The position numbers and the translations under genes were made by a program. From assembly GCA_021776735.1 (NCBI GenBank), contig JAJFFH010000057.1, forward strand, positions 1-64,000: a DNA stretch of 64,000 bases, given 5' to 3'. Below the pieces are notes generated by a model. It was not told where the DNA came from. It did not search any database and saw only the letters and a list, made by a program, of their open reading frames with translations. This DNA is from Planctomycetota bacterium. Lineage in GTDB: Bacteria; Planctomycetota; PLA2. This document shows positions 26,751-35,383 of this stretch, one piece after another (position 1 is the stretch's first letter; the number at the start of each line of letters is the position of its first letter).

Positions 26751-27314
26751 TCAGCCGAGATCGATGTCTGTTGCTTCTTCTTCTTGTTCCTGCGGCGTGC
26801 GCGCGCGCAGGGTCTTCAGTACGGTGCGCCCGTTGCGCCTGACCTCGATGCGCAAGATGTCGTTTCTCCCCTCGCGCGTCTCGAGGCCCTCGAGCAGAGG
26901 CTCGATGCGTCCGTTGCCATCGAGATCCTGGTCGATGAAGATCTCCCAGTCTCCCTTCTCCTCCACGCCACCGAGCTTGAACCGGTAGGGCTGCTGGTCC
27001 ACGGTCCCGTCGCCGTTCGTGTCACGCTGCATGAGCTGCGTGAGCGTGATCGCGCGCACGTCCTCGTCCGATCCGAACAGGATGTCGAGTTGGTACGGCG
27101 TCGGCGGAGCCGCGTCCGGCGCGCCGAAGGGCACGCGCAGAATACGCTCCATGATGGCCTGACCGCGCCCGAACGCGATGTCGCGCGATTTCAGATCCTG
27201 CGAACGACGAGAGTTCTGGAGCTCTACGAGCCCGAGCGCCGTCGTCGCGATCGCCAGAATCGAGAACGTGATCACGACCTCGATCAGCGAGAATCCCTGT
27301 TGGCCTTTTTGCAT
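26751..27314 (-). CDS. Prepilin-like protein (PilV type)
   Basis: A 187-residue protein with a prepilin N-terminus: MQKGQQGFSLIEVVITFSIL with the Gly before Phe and Glu at +5, then a hydrophobic helix (AIATTALGLVELQN). The ribosome site GAAAGGAAAG lies just before the ATG at 27314; the longer open frame would add non-prepilin residues. The globular part includes QRDTNGDGTVDQQPYRFKLG and DQDLDGNGRIEPLLEGLETR, two Ca2+-binding-like DxDxDG loops. The gene heads the three-gene pilus unit, 78 bases before the PilX-like gene. Confidence 0.85.
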   Translation of the reverse strand: MQKGQQGFSLIEVVITFSILAIATTALGLVELQNSRRSQDLKSRDIAFGRGQAIMERILRVPFGAPDAAPPTPYQLDILFGSDEDVRAITLTQLMQRDTNGDGTVDQQPYRFKLGGVEEKGDWEIFIDQDLDGNGRIEPLLEGLETREGRNDILRIEVRRNGRTVLKTLRARTPQEQEEEATDIDLG

Positions 27315-27499
27315 CGCTTTCCTTTCTCGAACCCGCTGCCCACGGGGCACCGGTCCCCGGAGGGGGTTCCTCACCTATTGCCTATCACCCACACAACAAC
27401 CGGCAAAGGCAGGGAAAAAGCGATGTCTTGAAACGACTCAGGAACGGACGGCGATGCCTCGGAACGAGACGTCGAAGGGCGCGCAGGGGGCGAAAGGAT

Positions 27500-29311
27500 C
27501 TACAGCCGGCGTCGCGCCGGCTTGCTCTTGCCTGCTTTTTTCTTGGCCGCCGCCGGCCGTTTTTTCGCGGGCGCCTTCTTCTTCACGGGCGCCTTCTTCT
27601 TCGCGGGCGCCTTCTTCGCGGGCACCTGCTTCTTGGCGGGTGCCTTCTTCTTCGGCCTCGGTCTCGGGCGCGGAGGCGGCGGGAAGCCCTCCATAGTCAG
27701 CTTGTGGGCGGCGGATTCGGCGGCGGTACCTTCCGGGAAAGTCAGGACGATCCAGCGCAGGACTTCGCCCCCGAAGGCCTTGTCCAAGTACGCCCGCTCC
27801 GCGAAGTGGCTGCCGATCAGATAGAACTCGTCCGGCTCCAGGATCGCCTTGTCCCGCTTGAGCCGCGTTCGCAGCTCGAACTCCGGCTCATGGAGCAGCC
27901 CTTCCAGCAGCTTCAGGCCGGGGTGCCTCAGGCGGACCTCGCGAACGACATCGCGGGGGCCGTGCATGATTTCGGCCAGGGCCGCCTGATAGCGCGCGTC
28001 CGGAGAGAGTTCGGCACCCTCGCGCATGATCGGGCGCAGGAGATTGAGCATGCCACCCGCGTTCCGCTGCCGCCGGAGCTTCTTCGTGCGTGCCAGGCAG
28101 GCATCCTCGAGCGCCGGCAGGAATCGCTCCCGAAGCAACGAAAGAAACGCTTCGGCGCGGGGATCGCCGGGCGCGAGCAGGGCGGCGGTCCGTGCGGCGA
28201 GCTGACCGACCTGTTTGGGGTTCAACTCGTGAACGCGGGGCGCCAACAGCCGGACCAGGAGCCAAGCGACCTTGGAATCCGGAGCGTCGATGAGCGACGA
28301 GACGATCGGCCCCGCGGCGGACGGGATACGGGCCAGCGAGTCCGCGGCGCGCTTGCGCAGATCCGGGTTGTCGCCGGCCACGAACGCGAGCAGCGCCTCC
28401 GCCGCCTTGGGGGTATCGACCTGGCCCAGGGCCCGAATACCGAAGCGCCGCAACGCCGGATCGTCACCGCGCAGCATGGCGCGAAGCTTCCCGGCATGGC
28501 GGGCGTCGATCCGCGCCCGCTCCAAGACGGACATCGCCGGCGCGACCACGTTCGCGTAGTCGCGGTTCTTCAGCATCCGCAGCAGGGCGGGAACCACCTC
28601 GGGCGCCAGCGTGATTTCCGGGGCTATGTCGGCCAGGGCCTCCAGCGCCCGGCGGCGCACACGCGGCGGATGGTTTGCTCCGGTGAAGCTCAGGAGGGTC
28701 TGCTGGGACTCACCGCGCGAAACACGGGCCAAGAGATCGAGCGCAGCCGACACGCCGCCGACACCGGCGCGCGCCGCGCCATCCGTCAGGAATTCCCCGA
28801 TCTTGGCGACCAACGTGCGGCGTTCACGAGGGGGAGCATGCTGGAGCGCGTCGCCCAGCGGGCGCGCGATCCGGGCGATGACCTCCACATGGCCGGCCTG
28901 CAGCGCCTGGACCACGAGGGCGACACCCGACGCGCCTCGAACCTTCGCGGCCAACTCGAGCAGGCGGGCCTGCCCGACCGGATCCAGCTTGTCGTACCGC
29001 CCTTTGAGCTTGGCCAGAGTCGAGGGCCCGAGGGCGGCCAGCACCTCCACGGCCCGGTCACCGACCACGCCCGGAACTTCAAGCAGGTCGGCCACCGCGT
29101 CGGCGGAATCGGCAGCACCAATCGCCGCGATCGCCCCCAAAGCAGCTATCTGCACCGGCGAGTCGGGGTCCTGAAACGCCGCAACCAGCGCTTTTCGGGA
29201 GGCCACGTCCTTGGGACGGAGTTCCGCCAGGACTCGAGCCGCCGACCGGCGCAGTCCGGCGTCATCGCTGCGCAGGCAAGCCACGACCTGGGCCACAGCC
29301 GAGCGGCTCAT
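27500..29311 (-). CDS. HEAT-repeat protein with histone-H1-like Lys/Ala tail
   Basis: Start preferred at 29311 (MSRSAVAQVVACLRSDDAGL), giving 603 residues. Residues 1-540 are about a dozen HEAT repeats, each a helix pair such as RRSAARVLAELRPKDVASRK or ALAAFGAIAAIG-like units. The last 60 residues are an extremely basic tail of (P)AKK repeats (PAKKAPAKKKAPVKKKAPAK) ending KSKPARRRL, resembling eukaryotic histone H1 tails and bacterial nucleoid proteins such as HctB. Together this suggests a DNA- or nucleoid-binding scaffold, but no contact residues are known. An earlier GTG (29452) is possible. It precedes the prepilin genes on the same strand. Confidence 0.75.
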   Translation of the reverse strand: MSRSAVAQVVACLRSDDAGLRRSAARVLAELRPKDVASRKALVAAFQDPDSPVQIAALGAIAAIGAADSADAVADLLEVPGVVGDRAVEVLAALGPSTLAKLKGRYDKLDPVGQARLLELAAKVRGASGVALVVQALQAGHVEVIARIARPLGDALQHAPPRERRTLVAKIGEFLTDGAARAGVGGVSAALDLLARVSRGESQQTLLSFTGANHPPRVRRRALEALADIAPEITLAPEVVPALLRMLKNRDYANVVAPAMSVLERARIDARHAGKLRAMLRGDDPALRRFGIRALGQVDTPKAAEALLAFVAGDNPDLRKRAADSLARIPSAAGPIVSSLIDAPDSKVAWLLVRLLAPRVHELNPKQVGQLAARTAALLAPGDPRAEAFLSLLRERFLPALEDACLARTKKLRRQRNAGGMLNLLRPIMREGAELSPDARYQAALAEIMHGPRDVVREVRLRHPGLKLLEGLLHEPEFELRTRLKRDKAILEPDEFYLIGSHFAERAYLDKAFGGEVLRWIVLTFPEGTAAESAAHKLTMEGFPPPPRPRPRPKKKAPAKKQVPAKKAPAKKKAPVKKKAPAKKRPAAAKKKAGKSKPARRRL

Positions 29312-29626
29312 TTGGGCGGGATTTCCTTTCGCTGGGCCTTTCGCGGCATGATCGATCCCCCCATCGGTGGATGGGCCCGCGACGGCCACCCCAACGCCGC
29401 GATGCGGAGGCGCCATGGTATGAAACTCGCGGGCGGTTGAAAGGGAGATCACCGATCAGGACGGGCTTCCCGATGGAGGCCGAGGTCAGCATCGGAAAAA
29501 CCGATCCAGCAGGCGGGTGGAGAGGTCGTGAATGAATCCCGCCGTCAGGCGCGAGGGCGGGCGAGGACAGACGAGTCGATATCGCCGTCCGTGCGCTTTG
29601 GTCGCGCCCTCATTCCTAGCCGGGGG

Positions 29627-30895
29627 CTAGCCGAGATCGTCGATATCAAAGCCGAACTGGATCTTGGGATGGGTCTCACGCAGCGCCGCGCACTCGCCGG
29701 AGACGTCTTTCTGGCCCACGATGCACTCGTGCATGAGCTCTGCGATCCGGGCCATGTCGTCCGGCCCCATCCCGAAGCGCGTCATCTCCTGAACCCCAAG
29801 GCGCAGACCGTGCGGATTCCGGGCGTTTTTCCCCGGTTCGCCGGGCAGCAGGTTCATGTTGCACACGATGCCGCTTTCGCAGAGCTGACGTGACACATCC
29901 CGCCCGCCGCCGTACTCCGCCACGTCCACGGCCACCTGGTGGCTCTCGGTGTAGTCGAGTTCCGCCGCAGCCACGGCGAACCCCCGGGCGTGGAGCGCGG
30001 CGCCAAAGGCCTTGGCGTTGCGGATAATGGCGGTCGCGTAGTCCTTGCCAAACCGGCGAACTTCCATCGCCGCGGCACACAAGCTGGGCAGCGTGAAAAG
30101 GTGGTGGTTGCTGGTCACGCCGGGGAAGACCGCACGATCGATCGGACGCCACCACGCGTCGTCTTTGCCGGGCCCGGCCGCGATAACCCCGCGCTGCGGC
30201 CCAAAAAACGTCTTGTGGGTCGAAGCCGTGATGAGGTCGGCGCCCTCGCGCAGCGGATCCTGGAACTTCCCGCCGGTGATCAGCCCCAGAACGTGCGAGG
30301 CATCGAACAGGATCGTCGCGCCGACCTGGTCGCAGGCCTCGCGGATTCCTTCGATCGGCTCGGGAAAGAGGAACAGGGAGCGACCGAGAATGACCAGCCG
30401 GGGCTTTTCTTCGCGAATGAGCGCGCTTGCCGCCGACGCATCGAGCCGGAAGCCGTCATCGAGGAGCGGCCACTGCACGATCTTGTCAGCCCGTTTTCCG
30501 AGCGCGCCGAATCGCGCGTGCGAGATGTGGCCGCCTCCAGCCACGCCGTGCGAAGCCGCCGTGCCCCCACCCTTCATCAGAACGGAAAAGACCGCCTCGT
30601 TCGCCATCGTCCCGCTCGGGAGCCGAACATCGACGCGATCCGCGCCCAAGACCTCTTTCATCAGGTCGTGGGCGATCTGCTCGACCTCGTCGATGTACTT
30701 CGTGCCTTCGTAGTACCGCGCGCCGGGGTGGCCCTCGGCGTACCGGTGGTGAAAATCCGAATCGAGAAGACGGCGCGCGGCCGGGGAGAGCACGTTCTCG
30801 GACGCGATCAGGTTGACCGTGCGGTCCCGCCACGCCTCGCCGTCCCGAGTGAGTCGTGCAACCTCGCGGAGTTGGTCGGAATCCGAGCCGCTCAT
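29627..30895 (-). CDS. glyA: Serine hydroxymethyltransferase-type PLP enzyme
   Basis: A 422-residue fold-type I PLP enzyme that converts serine to glycine with tetrahydrofolate. Landmarks: TVNLIASENVLSPAARRLLD, then YAEGHPGARYYEGTKYIDEV, then VRLPSGTMANEAVF, and the PLP-lysine motif ASTHKTFFGPQRGVI. It diverges from standard GlyA (for example FDASHVLGLITGGKFQDPLR for the usual DMAH-GLVAGG), so it is a distant branch and another substrate is possible. The 30892 gene overlaps its start by 4 bases, so the two are co-expressed. The 29453-29626 gap downstream of the HEAT gene holds a diverged motif copy at 29580-29597. Confidence 0.88.
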   Translation of the reverse strand: MSGSDSDQLREVARLTRDGEAWRDRTVNLIASENVLSPAARRLLDSDFHHRYAEGHPGARYYEGTKYIDEVEQIAHDLMKEVLGADRVDVRLPSGTMANEAVFSVLMKGGGTAASHGVAGGGHISHARFGALGKRADKIVQWPLLDDGFRLDASAASALIREEKPRLVILGRSLFLFPEPIEGIREACDQVGATILFDASHVLGLITGGKFQDPLREGADLITASTHKTFFGPQRGVIAAGPGKDDAWWRPIDRAVFPGVTSNHHLFTLPSLCAAAMEVRRFGKDYATAIIRNAKAFGAALHARGFAVAAAELDYTESHQVAVDVAEYGGGRDVSRQLCESGIVCNMNLLPGEPGKNARNPHGLRLGVQEMTRFGMGPDDMARIAELMHECIVGQKDVSGECAALRETHPKIQFGFDIDDLG

Positions 30896-31557
30896 GAGAT
30901 CTGCTGCTCGACCGCCGTAACGCCATGCGGCGAAAGGCGGTACGCGTGGCCGTGGCGCACTGTCTCCAGCAGCCCGCGGCGGGTCAATTGGCCCAGGGTC
31001 CGGTTGAAGTTGCGGGTATCGACGCCGACGCGCATGCAGCAGCGGAGAAGATCGCGCAGCTCGAGCGCATCGGCGCCGCCACGCTGCTGCAGGTAGTAGG
31101 CGAAGAGCAGAGCGGAATCGGCTTGTCGATCGCGCCCCGCGGGCTCGTGCTTGCGATAAAAGGTCTCGAACTCGTCCGGCTCGGGGCGCGGACTGCCCGC
31201 CCCACGGTCGTGGATCGGCAGGCCCGCCGCGGCAGCGTGCCGGATTCCGGAGGCCTCGGGCGTGGCCACGGACGGCGATGCTTCAGGCCGCGACGGCCCG
31301 GAATCGGGCGCATCGCGCATCATGGATGATCCTGTGGATGATCCTGTGGATGATCCTGTGGACGATCCCGTGGATGCCCCACCGGGGGACACACCTTCGG
31401 CGACCGCGAAGCCACGGGGCCCCAAGGCGCCCTCGAGCGCCGACGGATCAACCTGCGGAAGATAGTCGGCGAGCGCGACGAGCTGCCGGTTCACGTAGGG
31501 CTCGGACCCTTTGAGATCCAAGACGGTCTTGCCGGCACGAAAGTAGACGCGGGACAT
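30892..31557 (-). CDS. Winged-helix-like protein with Ser-Thr-Gly repeat
   Basis: A 221-residue protein, start 31557 preceded by GAGG. The first 55 residues (MSRVYFRAGKTVLDLKGSEP, YVNRQLVALADYLPQVDPSA) form a small domain. Residues about 64-79 are four STGS units encoded by a 12-bp tandem repeat at 31323-31370, then a Pro-rich linker. The C-terminal 80 residues, with LLFAYYLQQRGGADALELRD and FNRTLGQLTRRGLLETVRHG, look like a winged helix with DNA-binding wing HAYRLSPHG. Core of the dispersed motif at 31270-31280 is inside the linker. Overlaps glyA by 4 bases. Target unknown. Confidence 0.6.
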   Translation of the reverse strand: MSRVYFRAGKTVLDLKGSEPYVNRQLVALADYLPQVDPSALEGALGPRGFAVAEGVSPGGASTGSSTGSSTGSSTGSSMMRDAPDSGPSRPEASPSVATPEASGIRHAAAAGLPIHDRGAGSPRPEPDEFETFYRKHEPAGRDRQADSALLFAYYLQQRGGADALELRDLLRCCMRVGVDTRNFNRTLGQLTRRGLLETVRHGHAYRLSPHGVTAVEQQIS

Positions 31558-31728
31558 GGAACCTCGACCGCACGGTAGCTCCAACCCTGCACAAGAGCCG
31601 CCCGCCGGAACTCGTAAGTTAAGAAAACCATCCTTCGACGCAAGCAAATCTCCGAGTCTTGACGCTCCCTCAACCCTCCCCACCGCCCCCGGGCGTTCCG
31701 CCGGCTGTTCCGGGGGAGTCGGGGAGTA

Positions 31729-31734
31729 GATAAT
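31729..31734 (+). promoter_or_regulatory. Candidate -10 box GATAAT, leaderless spacing
   Basis: GATAAT is followed by GCGGAC and then directly by GTG of the K+ channel gene at 31741. The same GCGGAC spacer occurs before ATG at 35384. No ribosome site is present. Confidence 0.45.
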
Positions 31735-31740
31735 GCGGAC

Positions 31741-32730
31741 GTGTACGTCCTGCTCCGGCGCCTTGTCTTCGGCCTCGCCTTCGCGCTCGTCGTGGTGGCG
31801 GTCGGCACGATCGCCTACCGATTCGCCGGTCTGTCGTGGATGGACGCGCTCTATCAGACGGTCGTGACCATTACCACGGTCGGGTACACCGATCTGGCAC
31901 CGGATCACAAGGGCATCACGATCCTGCTCATCGGGTTCGGCACCCTGGTGGTCGCCGTGCTGTTCTCACTGGTCACGGGTGTGGTCATCGAGGCTCAGAT
32001 CCGCGACGTGTTCGGGAGACGCAGAATGGAACGCGAGGTAAGCAAGCTCCACAACCACTTCATCGTGTGCGGTTTCGGCCGGTTCGGCCGCACCATCGCG
32101 ACCGAACTGGGGCGCAAGAACCTGCCCTTCGCGGTGATCGAGCAGGACGAGCACCGCGCCGAGAACGCACGCGAACTCGGCCACCTCGCCGTCCAGGCGG
32201 ATGCCACCGAAGAGGAGACACTCACCCGGGCCGGCATCGAAAGGTCGCGCGGGCTGCTGACCACCCTCGGGTCCGACGCCGCGAACGTCTACGTCACGCT
32301 GACCGCCAAGCAGATGAACCGCGCCCTCAAGGTCGTCGCCATCGCGCTCGACGAGGGCGCGGAGCACAAGCTGCGCGCTGCGGGGGCCGACGACGTGATC
32401 TCGCCGTTCCGCATCGGCGGACACTACATGGCGCAGTGCATGACCGCCCCGATCGCGGCCGACTTCCTCAACATCGCGACCGGGGCCAATCCGCTCGACT
32501 TTTTCATGGACGAGCAGCGCATCGAGGCGCCGTCGCCGTTGGCGGGCAAGCGGCTGCGCGACACCCCCATCCGCCGCGAGCTGGGCGTGATCGTCGTCGC
32601 GGTGCGCCAGCAGGACGGCGCCATGGTCACCAACCCAGCGCCCGATTTGGAGCTGCACGAGGGCGACGTGCTGGTGAGCCTGGGCCAACAGGCCGGTCTA
32701 TCCGCATTGCACGACATGGCTCGAGGGTAA
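31741..32730 (+). CDS. Potassium channel with TrkA-N/RCK regulatory domain
   Basis: A 329-residue two-helix K+ channel subunit. TM1 is LVFGLAFALVVVAVGTIAYR, the pore loop contains the selectivity filter TITTVGYTDLAP (TVGY), and TM2 is ILLIGFGTLVVAVLFSLVTG. A cytoplasmic RCK domain begins HNHFIVCGFGRFGRTIATEL (Rossmann GxGxxG for nucleotide) and continues ITLAVQADATEEETLTRAGI-like sequence. A C-terminal TrkA-C-like lobe has DLELHEGDVLVSLGQQAGL. Tetrameric, in the inner membrane, gated by ligand. The GTG start is 6 bases after a -10-like GATAAT, so the transcript may be leaderless. Confidence 0.92.
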   Translation: MYVLLRRLVFGLAFALVVVAVGTIAYRFAGLSWMDALYQTVVTITTVGYTDLAPDHKGITILLIGFGTLVVAVLFSLVTGVVIEAQIRDVFGRRRMEREVSKLHNHFIVCGFGRFGRTIATELGRKNLPFAVIEQDEHRAENARELGHLAVQADATEEETLTRAGIERSRGLLTTLGSDAANVYVTLTAKQMNRALKVVAIALDEGAEHKLRAAGADDVISPFRIGGHYMAQCMTAPIAADFLNIATGANPLDFFMDEQRIEAPSPLAGKRLRDTPIRRELGVIVVAVRQQDGAMVTNPAPDLELHEGDVLVSLGQQAGLSALHDMARG

Positions 32731-32873
32731 CGCCAATCCGCTGCGCGGATTCTCGTTACCAGCGGACTGGACGAACCTCCTGCTTGCGTCCGATATGGGC
32801 CGCTGGCCCTTCTCGGTGCCATCGAACGGCTGGTCGCCGCCCGGCTCTTGCGGACGGGAACAAGACGAACGGA

Positions 32874-32935
32874 AGCAAACGGACGGCGACTTTCTCCAGG
32901 CTCTGGTGCTCGGCGGACATCGCCGTCCGTTTGCT
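32874..32935. repeat. Inverted pair of the dispersed 18-bp motif
   Basis: The left copy (AGCAAACGGACGGCGA at 32874-32889) and right copy (TCGCCGTCCGTTTGCT at 32920-32935) form a perfect 16-bp inverted repeat with a 30-base loop. It lies in the 32731-33010 gap, between the K+ channel gene and the porin gene. A stable hairpin is expected on either strand. The rest of the gap shows no gene. Confidence 0.85.
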
Positions 32936-33010
32936 CTGTTCTCCCCCGTGACGTTCCCCTTGTGGTCCGCTACCTACGAAGGGGCGGACGTGTTATAGAC
33001 TCCCGGACCC

Positions 33011-34327
33011 GTGCCTTGCCGCTGTCTCTTTGTTCTCCTGTTTGCTGCTTCGTGGACAGCCGTTGATGCCGCGCCCGACAAGACACTGGAGGACCGGGTC
33101 AAGCGGCTCGAGGACGCGCTCAAGGAGGAGCGCGCGGCGCGGAAGAAGCTGGAGACCGCACTGGAGAAGACGACCGACAGCTTGGCGCGGTCGCATGACC
33201 AGCGGATGCTCGAGGGGCAGATCGAGGCCTACCTCGACGCGCACGGTGCCGAGGCGCTGCCCGAGGCCGCGGGTTCGCGGCTCCAGATCGGCGGGGTGAT
33301 TGTCGGTTCGTATCGCTTCACCGATCTCGACCGCGGCGGTCCGCGGACCAATACGTTTCAGGTGGAGGAGCGCTACCTCCGGTTCGTCTACCGGTTCTCG
33401 GACCGGGTGACCGCGCGGTACTACACCGACGGCTCGCTCGCCGAGATCGAGTACGCGCACGCGGACTGGCTGCGGGTCAACTTCGGCCAGATCATCGTGC
33501 CGTTCGGGCAGTTCAACCCGCGCAGCTTCCCGGACACGTTCGATACCCTCTCGCGCCCGCTGCTCTACCTGGGCGACGAGGACACGTTCTCTTCGCCGGC
33601 GAACAACCCGCGCTCGGTCTTCCGCTCGATCTATACGGACACCGGCTTCGTCGTGAGCGGAAACCTGTCGCGTGACGAGGACCAGCTCTATTACGCGGTG
33701 TTCATTACGAACGGGCTCCTCGGCACGAGCGACCTCGCCCAGGGTTCCGGATTCGCGGACAACAACGACAACAAGCAAGTCGGCGCGCGCCTCGCCTACA
33801 CCGCCGTCTCGTGGTCCGACCGCGCACGCTTCGGGTTCGGCATCTCGTGGATGTCCGGCAAGTACGACGCCGCCGACCGTCTTTCGTACCGCATGTACGG
33901 CGCGGACTTCCTGGTCGTGATCAACGGCCTCTTCCGCGATGCCGGCGGCAGCCTCACCCTCCGCGCGGAGTACGTCTTCGCGCCGCGCGAAACGCTGCAC
34001 CCGACCGTCGGTGACCCGACCGCGTTTCTCAACGACGCGAACCGCACGCAGGGCGCGTACCTGATCGCCGAAGCCCGGCTCGATCAACGCTGGATGGCCT
34101 ACATCGCGCTGGACTGGCTGCAACAAAGCGCGCCGCTCCTCGCCGGCGGACTGATCGATCCCGCCAGCGACGAAGAAGCCACAAACCGAATCATTCGATA
34201 CGCGCTCGGCATCGTGCACCGGTTCGAACTCGGCTTCGTCTTCAAGTTCGAGTACGCGTTTTGGGACTTCGACGCCGGTGCGTCTGACGCCAACCGGTTG
34301 TCGATCCAGATCGTGGTGCCGTTTTGA
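33011..34327 (+). CDS. OprO/OprP-like porin (phosphate-selective porin type)
   Basis: A 438-residue outer-membrane protein with a signal peptide (CLFVLLFAASWTAVDA). A coiled coil follows at about residues 24-60 (EDRVKRLEDALKEERAARKK), typical of trimer stalks. The remainder is a porin-like barrel (LQIGGVIVGSYRFTDLDRGG; VEERYLRFVYRFSDRVTARY; and VFKFEYAFWDFDAGASDANR) ending in IVVPF, a C-terminal aromatic as in outer-membrane barrels. The nearest family is the OprO/P group; substrate unassigned. Its TGA overlaps the next start by 1 base, so it heads a unit with two cytochromes. Confidence 0.75.
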   Translation: MPCRCLFVLLFAASWTAVDAAPDKTLEDRVKRLEDALKEERAARKKLETALEKTTDSLARSHDQRMLEGQIEAYLDAHGAEALPEAAGSRLQIGGVIVGSYRFTDLDRGGPRTNTFQVEERYLRFVYRFSDRVTARYYTDGSLAEIEYAHADWLRVNFGQIIVPFGQFNPRSFPDTFDTLSRPLLYLGDEDTFSSPANNPRSVFRSIYTDTGFVVSGNLSRDEDQLYYAVFITNGLLGTSDLAQGSGFADNNDNKQVGARLAYTAVSWSDRARFGFGISWMSGKYDAADRLSYRMYGADFLVVINGLFRDAGGSLTLRAEYVFAPRETLHPTVGDPTAFLNDANRTQGAYLIAEARLDQRWMAYIALDWLQQSAPLLAGGLIDPASDEEATNRIIRYALGIVHRFELGFVFKFEYAFWDFDAGASDANRLSIQIVVPF

Positions 34328-34716
34328 TGCGCGCGCTCTCGTTCGCCCTGCTCCTGTCCTTGCTTGCCGCATGCGGTCTCGGCGTGAAGCCGACGGGCGA
34401 GATCATCGGAGGGGGCGGGGGAGGGGGCGGGGGAGACACGGTCTCGTTCGCCCTGGACATCCTGCCGATCTTTCAGCAGGACTGCACGATCTGCCATGGC
34501 GGCGCGGGCGGTCTCAACCTCGACTCGTTCGCGGGCGTGATCGCGGGCGGCGTGTCCGGCGCCATCGTCCTTCCCGGCAACGCGGCCCAAAGCCTGTTGC
34601 CGCGACGGCTCGACGGAACGGCCCCGCCGGTCATGCCGCTCGACGCGCCGGCACTGACCGCACCCGAGGTCGACCGCATCAGGACCTGGATCGATGAAGG
34701 TGCGCAGGACAACTAG
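34327..34716 (+). CDS. Lipoprotein c-type cytochrome with CTICH heme site
   Basis: A 129-residue lipoprotein. Signal and lipobox are ALSFALLLSLLAAC, with Cys at about residue 16. A Gly9 linker (encoded by a G-tract at 34409-34434) leads into DILPIFQQDCTICHGGAGGL, the class I-like CxxCH heme c binding motif followed by DSFAGVI. LPGNAAQSLLPRRLDGTAPPV, then MPLDAPALTAPEVDRIRTWI supplies a candidate Met axial ligand region. It matches the planctomycete cytochrome C PSCyt1-type domain. It starts 1 base into the porin stop and overlaps the next cytochrome gene by 23 bases. Confidence 0.85.
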   Translation: MRALSFALLLSLLAACGLGVKPTGEIIGGGGGGGGGDTVSFALDILPIFQQDCTICHGGAGGLNLDSFAGVIAGGVSGAIVLPGNAAQSLLPRRLDGTAPPVMPLDAPALTAPEVDRIRTWIDEGAQDN

Positions 34717-35347
34717 CGCCGCTCACGTGGCGAACCTGTGGCTATTGCTGGCGACGCTTGTGGCCGGTGCAGCCTCCGTCACGTCGGAAGCCTCCGAGAA
34801 AAAAACGAAAGCTCCGGCCCCCGCCCGCCCCCAACCTCGACAATCGCTCTTTCTCGCGCGGTGCAGTTCCTGCCACAGCCCAAGCCGGGTCTTTCACCGC
34901 CGGGCCGGTGCCGCGGAGTGGCGCGAGATCGTCAACCGCATGCGGCGGATGCCGCTGTCGGGTATCTCGGCGCGAGACGGCCGTTCGATCGTTGCATATC
35001 TGATCTCGCTCGGGCGACAACCGACCGGCAAGCGCGGGCGCGTCGTCGGCGGGCGCGCGGCGTACGGCGACGAGTGGCTGAGTGTTCTTGAGGTCGCGGC
35101 CGGAAAGGACGGCGTCGTGCGGCTCGCCGGGCGGCCCTACCGCGTTGTCGGAAGCGGGCTGTCGGCGACGTTGCGGCGCGCCGGCAAGAAATGGGGCGTG
35201 GCGCTTTCGTCGGACGGCAACGTGCTCGCGACAGCGCGGCTGGACGGATGGAGCGTCGGTAAGACGCGCTATGAACGGCACCTCGTCTTGTATGACGTGC
35301 GCGGCGAGACGCGCCGATTCGCCGTCGCGCTCCGAAAACTACCGTAG
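34694..35347 (+). CDS. Secreted monoheme cytochrome-like protein
   Basis: A 217-residue protein. A signal peptide (LWLLLATLVAGAASVTSEA) is followed by LFLARCSSCHSPSRVFHRRA, a heme-c CxxCH site, and an alpha-helical region (WREIVNRMRRMPLSGISARD) like that of cytochrome c553/555. The second half (YRVVGSGLSATLRRAGKKWG) is beta-rich and unassigned. Its start is 23 bases inside the preceding cytochrome gene. The two cytochromes and the porin may form an outer-membrane-associated electron-transfer unit (inference). Downstream, a 36-base gap separates it from the AsmA-like gene. Confidence 0.75.
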   Translation: MKVRRTTSAAHVANLWLLLATLVAGAASVTSEASEKKTKAPAPARPQPRQSLFLARCSSCHSPSRVFHRRAGAAEWREIVNRMRRMPLSGISARDGRSIVAYLISLGRQPTGKRGRVVGGRAAYGDEWLSVLEVAAGKDGVVRLAGRPYRVVGSGLSATLRRAGKKWGVALSSDGNVLATARLDGWSVGKTRYERHLVLYDVRGETRRFAVALRKLP

Positions 35348-35371
35348 CGCGAAGGCTCCGAGCACTCGTGG

Positions 35372-35377
35372 TAGCCT
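35372..35377 (+). promoter_or_regulatory. Candidate -10 box TAGCCT, leaderless spacing
   Basis: TAGCCT is followed by GCGGAC and then the ATG at 35384, the same spacer and length as at 31735-31740. No Shine-Dalgarno is present. Confidence 0.3.
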
Positions 35378-35383
35378 GCGGAC

